From Paroceanicella profunda (GTDB taxonomy: Bacteria; Pseudomonadota; Alphaproteobacteria; Rhodobacterales; Rhodobacteraceae), in the NCBI RefSeq assembly GCF_005887635.2, contig NZ_CP040818.1, positions 1,828,501-1,892,500 of the forward strand: a stretch of 64,000 nucleotides of DNA. The letters run 5' to 3'. The notes under the pieces were generated by a model, which searched no databases, was not told the DNA's origin, and saw nothing but the letters and a program-made list of their open reading frames with translations. The position numbers and the translations under genes are program-made. How positions within the stretch are numbered: the stretch's first letter is position 1; the number at the start of each line of letters is the position of its first letter. This document shows, piece after piece, positions 26,955 through 35,082 of this stretch.

Positions 26955-27421
26955 GCGCCGAGGTCTCCGAGCAGGGGTGCCCAGCCGGCGCCGGCGGCGG
27001 TGAGCCGGGCGCGGCGGCCCTCGCCCTCATCGCTGAGCGCGACGGCGAGGTGGCGCGCCGGGCGCAGGTTGCCCAGCCGTTCCGGCCATTCGATGAGGCA
27101 GATCGCGCTGTCGAAGGCCTCGTCGAGCCCGAGTTCGATCAGTTCGTCCGCGTGGCCGAGCCGGTAGAGGTCGCAGTGCCAGAGCGCGGCGGCCTCGGTC
27201 TCATAGACCTGCACGAGGGTGAAGGTGGGGCTGGGGATGTCCTCCACCCGGCCCTCCGCCGCCAGGCGGCTGCGGATGATCGCCCGGGCGAGGCTCGACT
27301 TTCCGGCGCCCAGCGTGCCGCCCAGCAGCAGCGTGTCACCGGGCGCGAGGCGCGCGGCGAGGGCGGCGCCGAGCGCATCGGTTGCCGCGGCGTCGGGGAG
27401 GAAAAGGGAGAGTTCGCGCAT
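26951..27421 (-). CDS. tsaE: tRNA threonylcarbamoyladenosine biosynthesis ATPase TsaE
   Basis: A 156-aa P-loop ATPase that with TsaB, TsaD and TsaC makes t6A37 in ANN-decoding tRNAs. Walker A is GGTLGAGKS at residues 34-42, followed by PSPTFTLVQVYETE and LWHCDLYRLGHADELIELG, typical of the YjeE fold, and CLIEWPERLG as Walker B region. I chose ATG 27421 because the upstream open frame is Arg/Pro-rich and relatives begin MREL-like just before the P-loop domain. The stop overlaps amgK (ATGA). Confidence 0.94.
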   Translation of the reverse strand: MRELSLFLPDAAATDALGAALAARLAPGDTLLLGGTLGAGKSSLARAIIRSRLAAEGRVEDIPSPTFTLVQVYETEAAALWHCDLYRLGHADELIELGLDEAFDSAICLIEWPERLGNLRPARHLAVALSDEGEGRRARLTAAGAGWAPLLGDLGA

Positions 27422-27946
27422 GGCCGTCCGCAGGAAGTTGGAATGCCCCACCCCTAGACCAATTCGTGGCGGGGGGGAAGCGCGGGGCCGCGCCGGCCGG
27501 CGGCGCGGCGTTCCGGGGTGGGGGCGTCCGGACGCGCGAAACCGGAAGCGGCGGAGGCTGGCGCGTGGCGCGACGCGGACCGGGTCGGGGCCTCGGGGAG
27601 GCGTCACGCGGTGGCGGGTGGGTGTGCATCGGGCCGGGAGCGGGCGATGCCTGTCTTCGGTGACGGGCGCGATCGGCTGGGAGAGCGAGATGCGTGCCGC
27701 GGGGGGCAGGTGTGGCCAGCCGCCTGGCGCAATGGCGCGATCGAGCGGTGGCGGGAGAGGTCGGGGCCGGAGCGCCTCCGGAAGGCCCCGGCACGGTCCC
27801 GGGAGCGGGACGCCCCGATGGACGGGCCTGCGGGGATGCCGAAGGTACGGGCCATGTGGGGCGGGCGATGCGCTGAACGTCCGGGGCGATGGTGTCGGAA
27901 GGGGCGGTCGGCGGCGTGGCGCTCTGGTCCCGGCCAGGGCGGGGTG
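27422..27946. other. 525-bp spacer without a supported gene
   Basis: Between the divL-like stop and tsaE I find no gene. All open frames are GC-driven and lack family features. There is no clear terminator hairpin, so read-through from the divL-like gene into tsaE is possible, but a separate tsaE promoter is equally possible. No tRNA or obvious tandem array is seen. Confidence 0.5.
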
Positions 27947-30382
27947 TCAGCGCGCGGTGCGGCGGCGGTCCGGCGGGGCGGGCTGGCTGTCCGGCCGGGG
28001 GGCGTCGACGAGGACGGGGGCGAGATCCCGGGGGCTGTCCGGAAGCGCGGGCACGCTTGCGCCGCGAAGCGGGGAGACCGGGGCACCGGGCAGGTCTGCC
28101 ACATGGGCTTCGCCACCGCCGCCCTCCACCGTTCTCAGCGGCACGCTGCAGACGAGGCGACGGCCGCCCGACCCGTCCGGTCCGGCCTCGATGCGGGCGC
28201 CCTGTTCCCCGGCGATGCGGCGCACCAGGGGGCTGGCCTCGCCCAGGGACACGGCGCGGGCCGGGCGGCAGGTCACCACGATGATGGTGAGCCAGTCGGG
28301 CGAGACCTTGGTCTCGAGGGTGATCTGGCCGTGGTTGATGCTGGCGGCGATGGCATCGGCCACGAGATGGAAGCACAGGCGGCGCAGGTCGCGGCTGCGC
28401 AGCGGCAGGTGCGGCGTCTCCCCCTCCGGCAGGGCGATGGACACGCCGATCTGGCGCGAGGCGGCGGCCTCCCGGGAGGGGCGCTGCAGCGAGCGCAGCA
28501 GGCCGGGCAGGTCGCTGTTCTCCGAATCGGAGGTGTCGGGGGGCGCGAGGAAGATGCGCAGGGTGGCGACCGCGTCGGCTATCCCGGCCCGCAGGGCGCT
28601 GTCGCGGTGGCGGCCGGCGAGGTCCGCCATCTCCTCGAGCTGGCGCAGGGAGTCCTCGGCGCGGTCCCGGTTCTCGATCCGGCCGGCGCGGGCCAGGTCG
28701 GCCTCCTGCTCCAGGCTCGACATCCGGGCGCGCAGGGAGGCCTGCAGGCGTTCGCGGTCCGTCTCGTCGCCGAAGGAGACGAGGGTGGAGCCGTCCGGCG
28801 TCGGCGCCACGCGCAGCACGAGGACACGGCCGTCGAGCGGCCGCAGCCGCGCGCTCCAGGCCGAGCGGGCCTCGTGCCGGGTGATGAAGTCCTTCAGGTC
28901 GCGCCAGACCGTCTCGCCGGCGGAGCCGGGGTGCGAGGCCTCCGCCTCCGCGCCCCGGCACTGGGCGGACCAGAGCGCGATCAGCCGCGAGACATGCGTG
29001 CCCGGCTCCGCCGCGCCAAGCTCCGGCCAGATGGTGCGGAAGGCGAGGTTGGCGAAGGCGAGCGTGCCGTCGGGCCGGAACAGCAGCGTGGCCTCGGGCA
29101 ACTTGTGCAGCACGGCCCGGAAGGTCTCGATCTCCGAGCGGTACCGGCGCTCCAGCGTCACGGCCGAGGAAATGTCCTCGAACAGGAAGGCGATGGCGCC
29201 CTGCGGATGCGGGCGGCCGATCACCCGCAGGGTCTGGCCCGAGGGCAGGGCCCAGTCCTCCTCGTAGCTTGCCGCCTCCGCGTCCCGCTCCAGCACGGTG
29301 AGCTTGCGCCGCCAGGCGAGGAAATCCTGCTGGTCTGGCATCTGGCGGTTCTCGCGCAGGCGCTCGAGGAAATCGCGCAGGCCGGGGCGCGCGGCAAGCC
29401 AGGTCGGGTCCAGCTTGAGGATCTCGGAGATCGCCGGGTTGAACAGGCCGAGGCGGCGGTTCTTGTCGAAGATCGCGAGGCCGATGGGCAGGTGCGCGAA
29501 GGTTTCCGTCAGCGTTTCCACGAAGCGTTTCAGCGCCGCTTCCGCGCGCATGATCCCGTCCGCGCCGAGCGCGAAGCCGATCACGTCATCCGCCGGGCCG
29601 GGAAGTTCGGTCACGTCATACCACTTGGGCTCGCCGCCCGCGTCGCGCAGCGGCATCCGGCGCTGGAGGGGGCCGAAATCGCTTCCCTGGACCGCGTTGG
29701 CCGGCGGGCAGGGGTCCGGGAACAGCCAGGCGATCTCGGAGGGCTGGCCGCCGCGCCGGCTCACCATTTCCTGGCAATAGGCGGCATTGGCCCAGAGCAC
29801 CTTCTCGCCCCGGCGGCGCCAGATGAGGGCCGGCGCCTCGCTCACCATCACGCGCAGGTAGGCGCACTCCTCCTCCAGCCTGGCGGCACGGTCCTCCGCG
29901 ATGCGCTGGGCGCGGCGGGCCGCGGAGATGTCGCGCAGCACGACGGAGACGAGGGCGCCCCGCGTCTCCCCCGTCACCTCGAGATCCTGGCCGTCACGGG
30001 TGACGATGTCGCGCGAGAACGGCCGCTGGTGGGTGAAGAGCGCCGCGAGGTCCTCCCCCAGTTCCGAGGATTGCCGCGACAGCCAGGTGACGAGGCGGAT
30101 GCGCTGGCCCTCCCGGCTTTCGGGCAGGCTGTCGATCATGCGGCGCCCGGCTTCCGTGGTGGCGTGCAGGGCCATGCCGCGGAACAGGAAAATGCAGCCA
30201 TCCGCCGCGGAGATCGCCTTGCGGACCCGCGTGACACCGAAATGCTGTTGCCCCAGCAGAAGCAAGGCACCGAGAGCGGCACCGAGCAGGGCCGCGCAGA
30301 AAGCCGTCACTTCCACCGGGAGTGCGTCGACCCATCGTGCCAGTGCGGCCCCTGGCAGGTAGATCGCAGCAGGGATGCCCAT
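27947..30382 (-). CDS. divL: PAS-domain sensor protein with degenerate kinase core, DivL-like
   Basis: An 811-aa protein with an N-terminal membrane segment (residues about 20-45: FCAALLGAALGALLLLG) and several PAS domains (around RVMVSEAPALIWRRRGEKVL, LPIGLAIFDKNRRLGLFNPA, LHKLPEATLLFRPDGTLAFA). A coiled coil and an HATPase-like remnant at the C-terminus follow. The kinase core lacks a recognisable phospho-acceptor His box, the N box asparagines and the glycine-rich G boxes, so it is probably catalytically dead. Position upstream of tsaE-amgK-murU-addB-addA matches my recollection of DivL, the atypical CckA-controlling kinase of the CtrA pathway. I chose ATG 30382 over ATG 30394 because GGGAGGT lies 5 nt before it. 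A full CtrA-type site is about 50 nt upstream. Confidence 0.7.
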   Translation of the reverse strand: MGIPAAIYLPGAALARWVDALPVEVTAFCAALLGAALGALLLLGQQHFGVTRVRKAISAADGCIFLFRGMALHATTEAGRRMIDSLPESREGQRIRLVTWLSRQSSELGEDLAALFTHQRPFSRDIVTRDGQDLEVTGETRGALVSVVLRDISAARRAQRIAEDRAARLEEECAYLRVMVSEAPALIWRRRGEKVLWANAAYCQEMVSRRGGQPSEIAWLFPDPCPPANAVQGSDFGPLQRRMPLRDAGGEPKWYDVTELPGPADDVIGFALGADGIMRAEAALKRFVETLTETFAHLPIGLAIFDKNRRLGLFNPAISEILKLDPTWLAARPGLRDFLERLRENRQMPDQQDFLAWRRKLTVLERDAEAASYEEDWALPSGQTLRVIGRPHPQGAIAFLFEDISSAVTLERRYRSEIETFRAVLHKLPEATLLFRPDGTLAFANLAFRTIWPELGAAEPGTHVSRLIALWSAQCRGAEAEASHPGSAGETVWRDLKDFITRHEARSAWSARLRPLDGRVLVLRVAPTPDGSTLVSFGDETDRERLQASLRARMSSLEQEADLARAGRIENRDRAEDSLRQLEEMADLAGRHRDSALRAGIADAVATLRIFLAPPDTSDSENSDLPGLLRSLQRPSREAAASRQIGVSIALPEGETPHLPLRSRDLRRLCFHLVADAIAASINHGQITLETKVSPDWLTIIVVTCRPARAVSLGEASPLVRRIAGEQGARIEAGPDGSGGRRLVCSVPLRTVEGGGGEAHVADLPGAPVSPLRGASVPALPDSPRDLAPVLVDAPRPDSQPAPPDRRRTAR

Positions 30383-30428
30383 GACACCTCCCATTTGCTG
30401 GAATACGTGTCCAGTTATCCCTTATACA

Positions 30429-30444
30429 GTTAAATATTGCTTAA
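30429..30444 (-). promoter_or_regulatory. Full CtrA-type box upstream of the divL-like gene
   Basis: On the minus strand the sequence is TTAA-GCAATAT-TTAAC, an exact match to the alphaproteobacterial CtrA consensus TTAA-N7-TTAAC. It overlaps the regB stop codon and ends 46 nt before the divL-like ATG. A TATAAG hexamer follows 2 nt later and TTCGAC sits 18 nt upstream of that, so the box would lie between -35 and -10. Exact matches are rare by chance at this GC content. Confidence 0.65.
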
Positions 30445-31872
30445 GTCGAATGGCCGATTTGAGCCGAGGGCGGCCCTGCTTTCCTCCCGCGTGACTTCGA
30501 GAACGGCGCGCGGCCAGATCACTTCCACGATGGCGCCGGGCGGGCGGGCGTGCTCCGGGTCGGCGCCGGGCGGCAGGCCCGCGGCGCCGGCGTGTTCAGA
30601 GCCGTTGGCGAAGGCGATGCGCGCGCCGGAGCGCTCCAGCAGGGTCTTGGCGATGAACAGGCCCAGGCCCATGCCCTCGTATTCCGGGCGCTCGATTCCG
30701 GGCTGCGGCTGGCCGGAGCGCCGGCGCACGAACGGGTCTCCCAGGCGGCCGATCACGTCGGCGGGGTAGCCGGGGCCGTCGTCGCCCACCGCGATGCGGA
30801 TGTTGGCGTCGTCCCAGTCGATGTCGATCCAGACATGGCCGCGCGAGAAGTCCACCGCGTTCTGGATCAGGTTGCGCAGGCCGTGAACCACCTCCGGGCG
30901 GCGGTTGATCTCCGGCTGGTCGGGGGCGGCGGGGGAATCGTCGTCGACCTCGCCCTCCAGCCGCACGATCACGTCGCGGCCCCGGTCGACATGCGGCTCC
31001 GCGGCTTCCTCCACCACGGCGGCGATCGGGGCGTGGCGCAGGTGGGCATCGTCCTTCCCCGCCCGCCCGAGCCCGCGCAGGATGTCGCGGCAGCGGTCGG
31101 TCTGGGCGCGGATGAGGCGCACGTCCTCCAGCAGGTCCGGCCGGTCCTTCAGCTCATGCGCGAGCTCGGAGGAGGCAAGCTTGATGGTGGCCAGCGGCGT
31201 GCCCAGCTCATGCGCCGCCGCCGCGACCAGCCCGCCGAGCGCCGTCAGCCGCTGCTCGCGCGACAGCGCCATCTGGGTGGCGATGAGGGCCTGGGACATG
31301 GTGAAGGTCTCGATTGTCACCCGCCGGGCGTAGAGCGCGAGGAAGATGATGCCGATCAGCAGCGCCGCCCAGGTGCCGCCGATGTGCAGCGAGGGCAGGA
31401 TCATGTCCGTGCCGTCGTCGAAGGCGAGCGGCAGGTGGAAGAGCGCGAGCAGCGAGATGTCCGCCAGCGCGGCGAGGCCCAGCAGCAGGGTCACCCGCAG
31501 GGTGAGGGCGGTGGCCGAGATCGTCACCGGCGCCAGCACCAGCACGCAGAACGGGTTGGTCAGCCCGCCGGAGAGGAACAGCAGCAGCGCGAGCTGGGTG
31601 AGGTCGAACAGCAGGATCAGCGCCGTGTCGCGCTCCGACAGGCGCTTGTTCTGCGGGTGCACCACGGTGGAGATGATGTTAAAGGCGGCGGAGGCGGCGA
31701 TGGCGAAGCCGCAGAGGTCCAGCGGCAGGGCCACGTCGAACCACTGGCTGGCCACCACCACGGCCATGGTCTGCCCGCCGATGGCGAGCCAGCGCAGCAG
31801 GGTGAGGGTGCGCAGGCGCACCCAGTCCGAGCGCGCGGCGTTGGTCATGAGCGAGAGCCCTGCTTCCTGCAT
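30430..31872 (-). CDS. regB: Redox-sensing histidine kinase RegB/PrrB
   Basis: A 480-aa membrane histidine kinase of the global redox system of photosynthetic and related Alphaproteobacteria. Six transmembrane helices precede the kinase core. The periplasmic quinone-sensing loop is conserved as GGLTNPFCVLVLAPVTISAT. The H box is AAHELGTPLATIKL with His221, and the redox-active cysteine is Cys261 in TDRCRDILRG. The ATP-binding motifs NLIQNAVDF, GDDGPGYP and GMGLGLFIAKTLLERSG are intact. The start ATG at 31872 has AGGAGG upstream. It is divergent from senC-regA across 154 bp, the classic arrangement. Confidence 0.97.
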   Translation of the reverse strand: MQEAGLSLMTNAARSDWVRLRTLTLLRWLAIGGQTMAVVVASQWFDVALPLDLCGFAIAASAAFNIISTVVHPQNKRLSERDTALILLFDLTQLALLLFLSGGLTNPFCVLVLAPVTISATALTLRVTLLLGLAALADISLLALFHLPLAFDDGTDMILPSLHIGGTWAALLIGIIFLALYARRVTIETFTMSQALIATQMALSREQRLTALGGLVAAAAHELGTPLATIKLASSELAHELKDRPDLLEDVRLIRAQTDRCRDILRGLGRAGKDDAHLRHAPIAAVVEEAAEPHVDRGRDVIVRLEGEVDDDSPAAPDQPEINRRPEVVHGLRNLIQNAVDFSRGHVWIDIDWDDANIRIAVGDDGPGYPADVIGRLGDPFVRRRSGQPQPGIERPEYEGMGLGLFIAKTLLERSGARIAFANGSEHAGAAGLPPGADPEHARPPGAIVEVIWPRAVLEVTREESRAALGSNRPFDLSNI

Positions 31873-32026
31873 CCGTCCTGTCCTCCTGCCGGGCCCGGCT
31901 GGCGGGCGTCCCGGCAGGAGTACAGGATTTGCCCCCGCCGGGGAAAGGCCCCGGCGGCGGGGCCCTGCGTCCATCTGGCAGGCGGCAAGGCTTGCAAAGC
32001 CGGCCCGCCGGAGGCACAGAAGCCCC

Positions 32027-32647
32027 ATGCAGAAAGCCAGCGCCATCCTCGCGGCCACCGTCACCGTTCTCGCGCTGGGAACGGGGGTGTGGTTCGCCGT
32101 CGGCCCCGGCGGCGGAGACGAGCGCTTCGCCGGCTGCGGCACCGCCTCCGTGGCCGGGGGCAAGCCGCTGGGCGGGGACTTTACCCTCACCGCGCCGGAC
32201 GGCAGCCGCATGAGCCGGGCCGAGGTGATCGACCGCCCCGCCCTCGTCTACTTCGGCTACACCTTCTGCCCGGACATCTGCCCGGCCGACGCCGCGCGCA
32301 ACGCCGCCGCCGTGAGCCTGCTCGCCGAGCGCGGCCTCGACGTGCGCTCGGTCTTCGTGACCATCGACCCCGAGCGCGACACGCCGGAGCAGCTCGGCGA
32401 ATTCGCGGAGTATTTCGGCGTGCCGATGACCGCGCTCACTGGCAGCCCGGAGGAGCTGGCGCAGGTGCGCAAGGACTACCTCGTCTACGCCGCGAAGGCC
32501 GGCGAGGACGACTTCTACCTGATGGACCATTCCACCTTCACCTACCTGGAACTGCCGGGCGAGGGGGTGCTCGACATCCTGCGCCACGAGGCGAGCCCGG
32601 AGGAGGTGGCCGACAAGGTGGCGTGCTATGCTGCCGCCGCGGGCTGA
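32027..32647 (+). CDS. senC: SCO1/SenC-family copper protein (PrrC)
   Basis: A 206-aa membrane-anchored thioredoxin-fold protein for copper delivery to cytochrome c oxidase CuA or related oxidase assembly. It has one N-terminal transmembrane anchor (ILAATVTVLALGTGVWFAV). The copper site is CPDIC (C81 and C85) with His168 in LMDHSTFTYL, all intact. In RegB/RegA loci this gene sits between regB and regA and influences signalling from the oxidase to RegB. It is transcribed rightward with regA 99 bp downstream. The ATG was set at 32027 directly before the anchor. Confidence 0.95.
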   Translation: MQKASAILAATVTVLALGTGVWFAVGPGGGDERFAGCGTASVAGGKPLGGDFTLTAPDGSRMSRAEVIDRPALVYFGYTFCPDICPADAARNAAAVSLLAERGLDVRSVFVTIDPERDTPEQLGEFAEYFGVPMTALTGSPEELAQVRKDYLVYAAKAGEDDFYLMDHSTFTYLELPGEGVLDILRHEASPEEVADKVACYAAAAG

Positions 32648-32746
32648 CCGCGCGGCCGGGCGGGCCACGGCTCCGTGGTTTGACAGCCGGCGCCTTCTGA
32701 CCCACAAAGAGCCGGTACAGGCTGAGAACAGGAACGGAAACCGAAG

Positions 32747-33301
32747 ATGAACGACGCGCCGCTGGCCGATCTCGGTGAGGATGTCTCCCTCATGGTCTGC
32801 GATGACGACGAGGCATTCGCCCGCCGTCTCGCCCGTGCCATGGAACGCCGTGGCTTTGCGCCCGAGATCGCCCTGAGCGTGGCCGAGGGGCGCACCATCG
32901 TGAAGGCGCGCCCGCCGGCCTATGCCGTGGTCGACCTGCGGCTGGAGGACGGCAACGGGCTCGACGTGGTCGAGCAGCTGCGCGAGGCCCGGCCCGACGC
33001 GCGCATCGTGGTGCTCACCGGCTACGGCGCCATCGCCACCGCGGTGGCCGCGGTGAAGATCGGCGCCACCGATTACCTCTCCAAGCCGGCGGATGCCGAT
33101 GACGTGGAGGCGGCGCTGCTCTCGCGCGCCAACGACAAGCCGCCGCCGCCGGAGAACCCGATGTCCGCCGACCGGGTGCGCTGGGAGCACATCCAGCGCG
33201 TGTTCGAGCTCTGCGACCGCAATGTCTCGGAAACCGCCCGCCGGCTCAACATGCACCGCCGCACCCTGCAGCGCATCCTGGCCAAGCGCTCGCCGAAGTA
33301 A
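32747..33301 (+). CDS. regA: Redox response regulator RegA/PrrA/ActR
   Basis: A 184-aa response regulator paired with RegB. The receiver domain has acidic residues D19-D21 and the phospho-acceptor D63 in VVDLRLEDG, with the conserved Thr in VLTGYGAIATAV and Lys in YLSKPADADD. A Pro-rich linker (KPPPPEN) leads to a Fis-type helix-turn-helix, ELCDRNVSETARRLNMHRRT, which is nearly invariant in this family. It controls respiratory and electron-transport genes, and elsewhere carbon and nitrogen fixation genes. It is convergent with galU. Confidence 0.98.
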   Translation: MNDAPLADLGEDVSLMVCDDDEAFARRLARAMERRGFAPEIALSVAEGRTIVKARPPAYAVVDLRLEDGNGLDVVEQLREARPDARIVVLTGYGAIATAVAAVKIGATDYLSKPADADDVEAALLSRANDKPPPPENPMSADRVRWEHIQRVFELCDRNVSETARRLNMHRRTLQRILAKRSPK

Positions 33302-33307
33302 CCCGCC

Positions 33308-33845
33308 GGGGGACGCGCGCCGCGCCGAGGGGGCCTGCCGGCCCCCGCAGCTTGGCGCGCGTGGCGAAGCCCCTTGCGGGCCTTCGCCCCCGGTGGCGCC
33401 CGGGGGAGATATGCGGTGCCGTCGCGCGCGGTGGTGGTCCTTTTACACGAGGGTTCGGCCCTCCCGCCCGGGCGACCAGCCCGGGCCGCGCCCGACCCTC
33501 CCCCCGGGAGGGCGCGATGGCGATGTCAGCCGGAGTTCAGCCCTCTTTCGGAGCTTTCGCGATAAACCGCCGACCACAGGCGCGGCTGCGCCCACCCAGG
33601 GTCGGGCGCGTCCCTTCGTGCCCGGATCGGAGTGGCAAAGTGCTTGCATCTTCCGCGCGGGTGCCACAGGTCCCCTGAGCCCTGAGCCCTGAGCCCTGAG
33701 CCCTGAGCCCTGAGCCCTGAGCCCTGAGCCCTGAGCCCTGCGCTCCGGGTGCGGCCTGGCCCGGCAGCGGCCCGCCGGGGCCGTCTGTCGCGCGCGCCAA
33801 GCTGCGGGGGCCGGCAGGCCCCCTCGGCGCGGCGCGCGTTCCCCC
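33308..33845. repeat. 55-bp inverted repeat pair flanking the regA-galU spacer
   Basis: The left arm (33308-33361) and right arm (33791-33845) are reverse complements over about 54 bp, with a single-base indel. Each arm contains its own perfect hairpin GGGGGCC-TGCC-GGCCCCC (left copy 33329-33346). The interior of about 430 bp holds no gene but includes a heptamer array. The pair could be two inserted copies of a dispersed palindromic element, a small non-autonomous element with long terminal inverted repeats, or a bidirectional terminator region. I see no target duplication. Confidence 0.85.
33679..33734. repeat. Heptanucleotide array GCCCTGA, eight perfect copies
   Basis: Eight perfect GCCCTGA units, with a partial CCCCTGA before and GCCCTGC after. 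In another phase the unit is TGAGCCC. The same unit occurs once as the terminal variant of the array after folC. It lies between convergent regA and galU, inside the inverted repeat pair. Confidence 0.95.
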
Positions 33846-33862
33846 CCGGCCAGGCAAAGCAA

Positions 33863-33891
33863 AAGCGGCGGTTCCGGGGGGACCGCCGCTT
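33863..33891 (-). terminator. Rho-independent terminator of galU
   Basis: A perfect 10-bp stem AAGCGGCGGT/ACCGCCGCTT (33863-33872 with 33882-33891) with a 9-nt loop. On the minus strand it is followed by TTTTGCTTTG, a proper U-tract, and it begins 27 bp past the galU stop. Confidence 0.88.
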
Positions 33892-33917
33892 CCTGTCGTG
33901 CGATTGCGGGCGAACGC

Positions 33918-34835
33918 CTACTCGGCGGCCATCGCGATGCGCGGCTGCAGTTCGCCGAGGAACTCGGCCAGTTCCTCGGCCAGGTCCTCGCGCTGCAGGG
34001 CGATGGAGACGGTGGCCTGCAGGTAGCCCGCCTTGGAGCCGCAGTCGAAGCGCTGGCCCTCGAAGCGGAAGCCATGCACGGCGCGGCCGGCAGCGGCCTC
34101 GGCGGCGATGGCATCGGTGAGCTGGATTTCGCCGCCGGCGCCGGTCTTCTGCTCGGAGAGGTAGTCGAAAATGGTCGGCGGCAGGATGTAGCGGCCGATC
34201 ACGGCGAGGTTCGACGGCGCGTCCTCGGCCTTCGGCTTCTCCACCAGGCCCTTGGCGCGCACGGTGCGGCCGGAGATGTCGGTGGCGGTGAGATCGGGGT
34301 CGATCACGCCGTAGGAGGAGATCATCGCGTCATCGACTTCCATGGTCGCGACCATGGTGCCGTTGCCGTCCGTCTTCTCCCAGGCCTCGACCATCTGTGC
34401 GAGGCAGGGGCGCTTGCCGCCGACCATCACGTCATCGGGCAGCAGCACCGCGACCGGCTCGTCGGCGATGAGGCGGCGGGCGCACCACACCGCATGACCG
34501 AGGCCGAGGGCCTCCTTCTGGCGGACATAGGCAATGGCGCCGCTGTCCATGTTGGTGGAATTGAGGATGTCGAGAAGGGCCGTCTTCTTCTTCGCGATCA
34601 ACGAACGCTCCAGCTCGGGCGCCGCGTCGAAATAGTCCTCGAGGGCCGACTTGCCGCGTGCGGTCACGAAGATGAACTCCTCGATGCCCGCCTCACGCGC
34701 CTCGTCGATGGCATACTGGATAAGCGGACGGTCGACGAGCGGAAGGATCTCCTTCGGAATCGCCTTCGTGGCCGGCAGGAAGCGCGTTCCCATGCCCGCC
34801 ACGGGGAAGATCGCTTTCGAGATACGTTTGCTCAC
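33918..34835 (-). CDS. galU: UTP-glucose-1-phosphate uridylyltransferase
   Basis: A 305-aa cytoplasmic enzyme making UDP-glucose from UTP and glucose-1-phosphate for polysaccharide and lipopolysaccharide synthesis. The nucleotide loop is FPVAGMGTRFLPATKAIPKE. Further motifs are LPLVDRPLIQYAIDEA, RQKEALGLGHAVWCAR, AVLLPDDVMVG and FRFEGQRFDCGSKAGYL. The start is GTG at 34835 with GGGAG 9 nt upstream, since relatives begin immediately before this motif; upstream in-frame codons are not conserved in type. It has its own terminator. Confidence 0.96.
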   Translation of the reverse strand: MSKRISKAIFPVAGMGTRFLPATKAIPKEILPLVDRPLIQYAIDEAREAGIEEFIFVTARGKSALEDYFDAAPELERSLIAKKKTALLDILNSTNMDSGAIAYVRQKEALGLGHAVWCARRLIADEPVAVLLPDDVMVGGKRPCLAQMVEAWEKTDGNGTMVATMEVDDAMISSYGVIDPDLTATDISGRTVRAKGLVEKPKAEDAPSNLAVIGRYILPPTIFDYLSEQKTGAGGEIQLTDAIAAEAAAGRAVHGFRFEGQRFDCGSKAGYLQATVSIALQREDLAEELAEFLGELQPRIAMAAE

Positions 34836-35082
34836 CGCGTTAAACTCCCGGTTGTGAAATGCGTGAACACACTTTTGCATGATTCGCACCGCGTTGCAGC
34901 AATTATTCCGCCAGCGCGAAGGCAAATCTGCCACACCCGCCGCCAGCCGTCCACGATCGCGCGCCGGCGGTTGCGGGGGGCCGGAGCCGCCGTTTACATA
35001 CACCGGCCCGGGCGTCTGCAGGGTGACGCATCCCGTATCGCCCCCGCGGACCGTGCGCGACACTCCGGGGGGCGAAAGGGCG

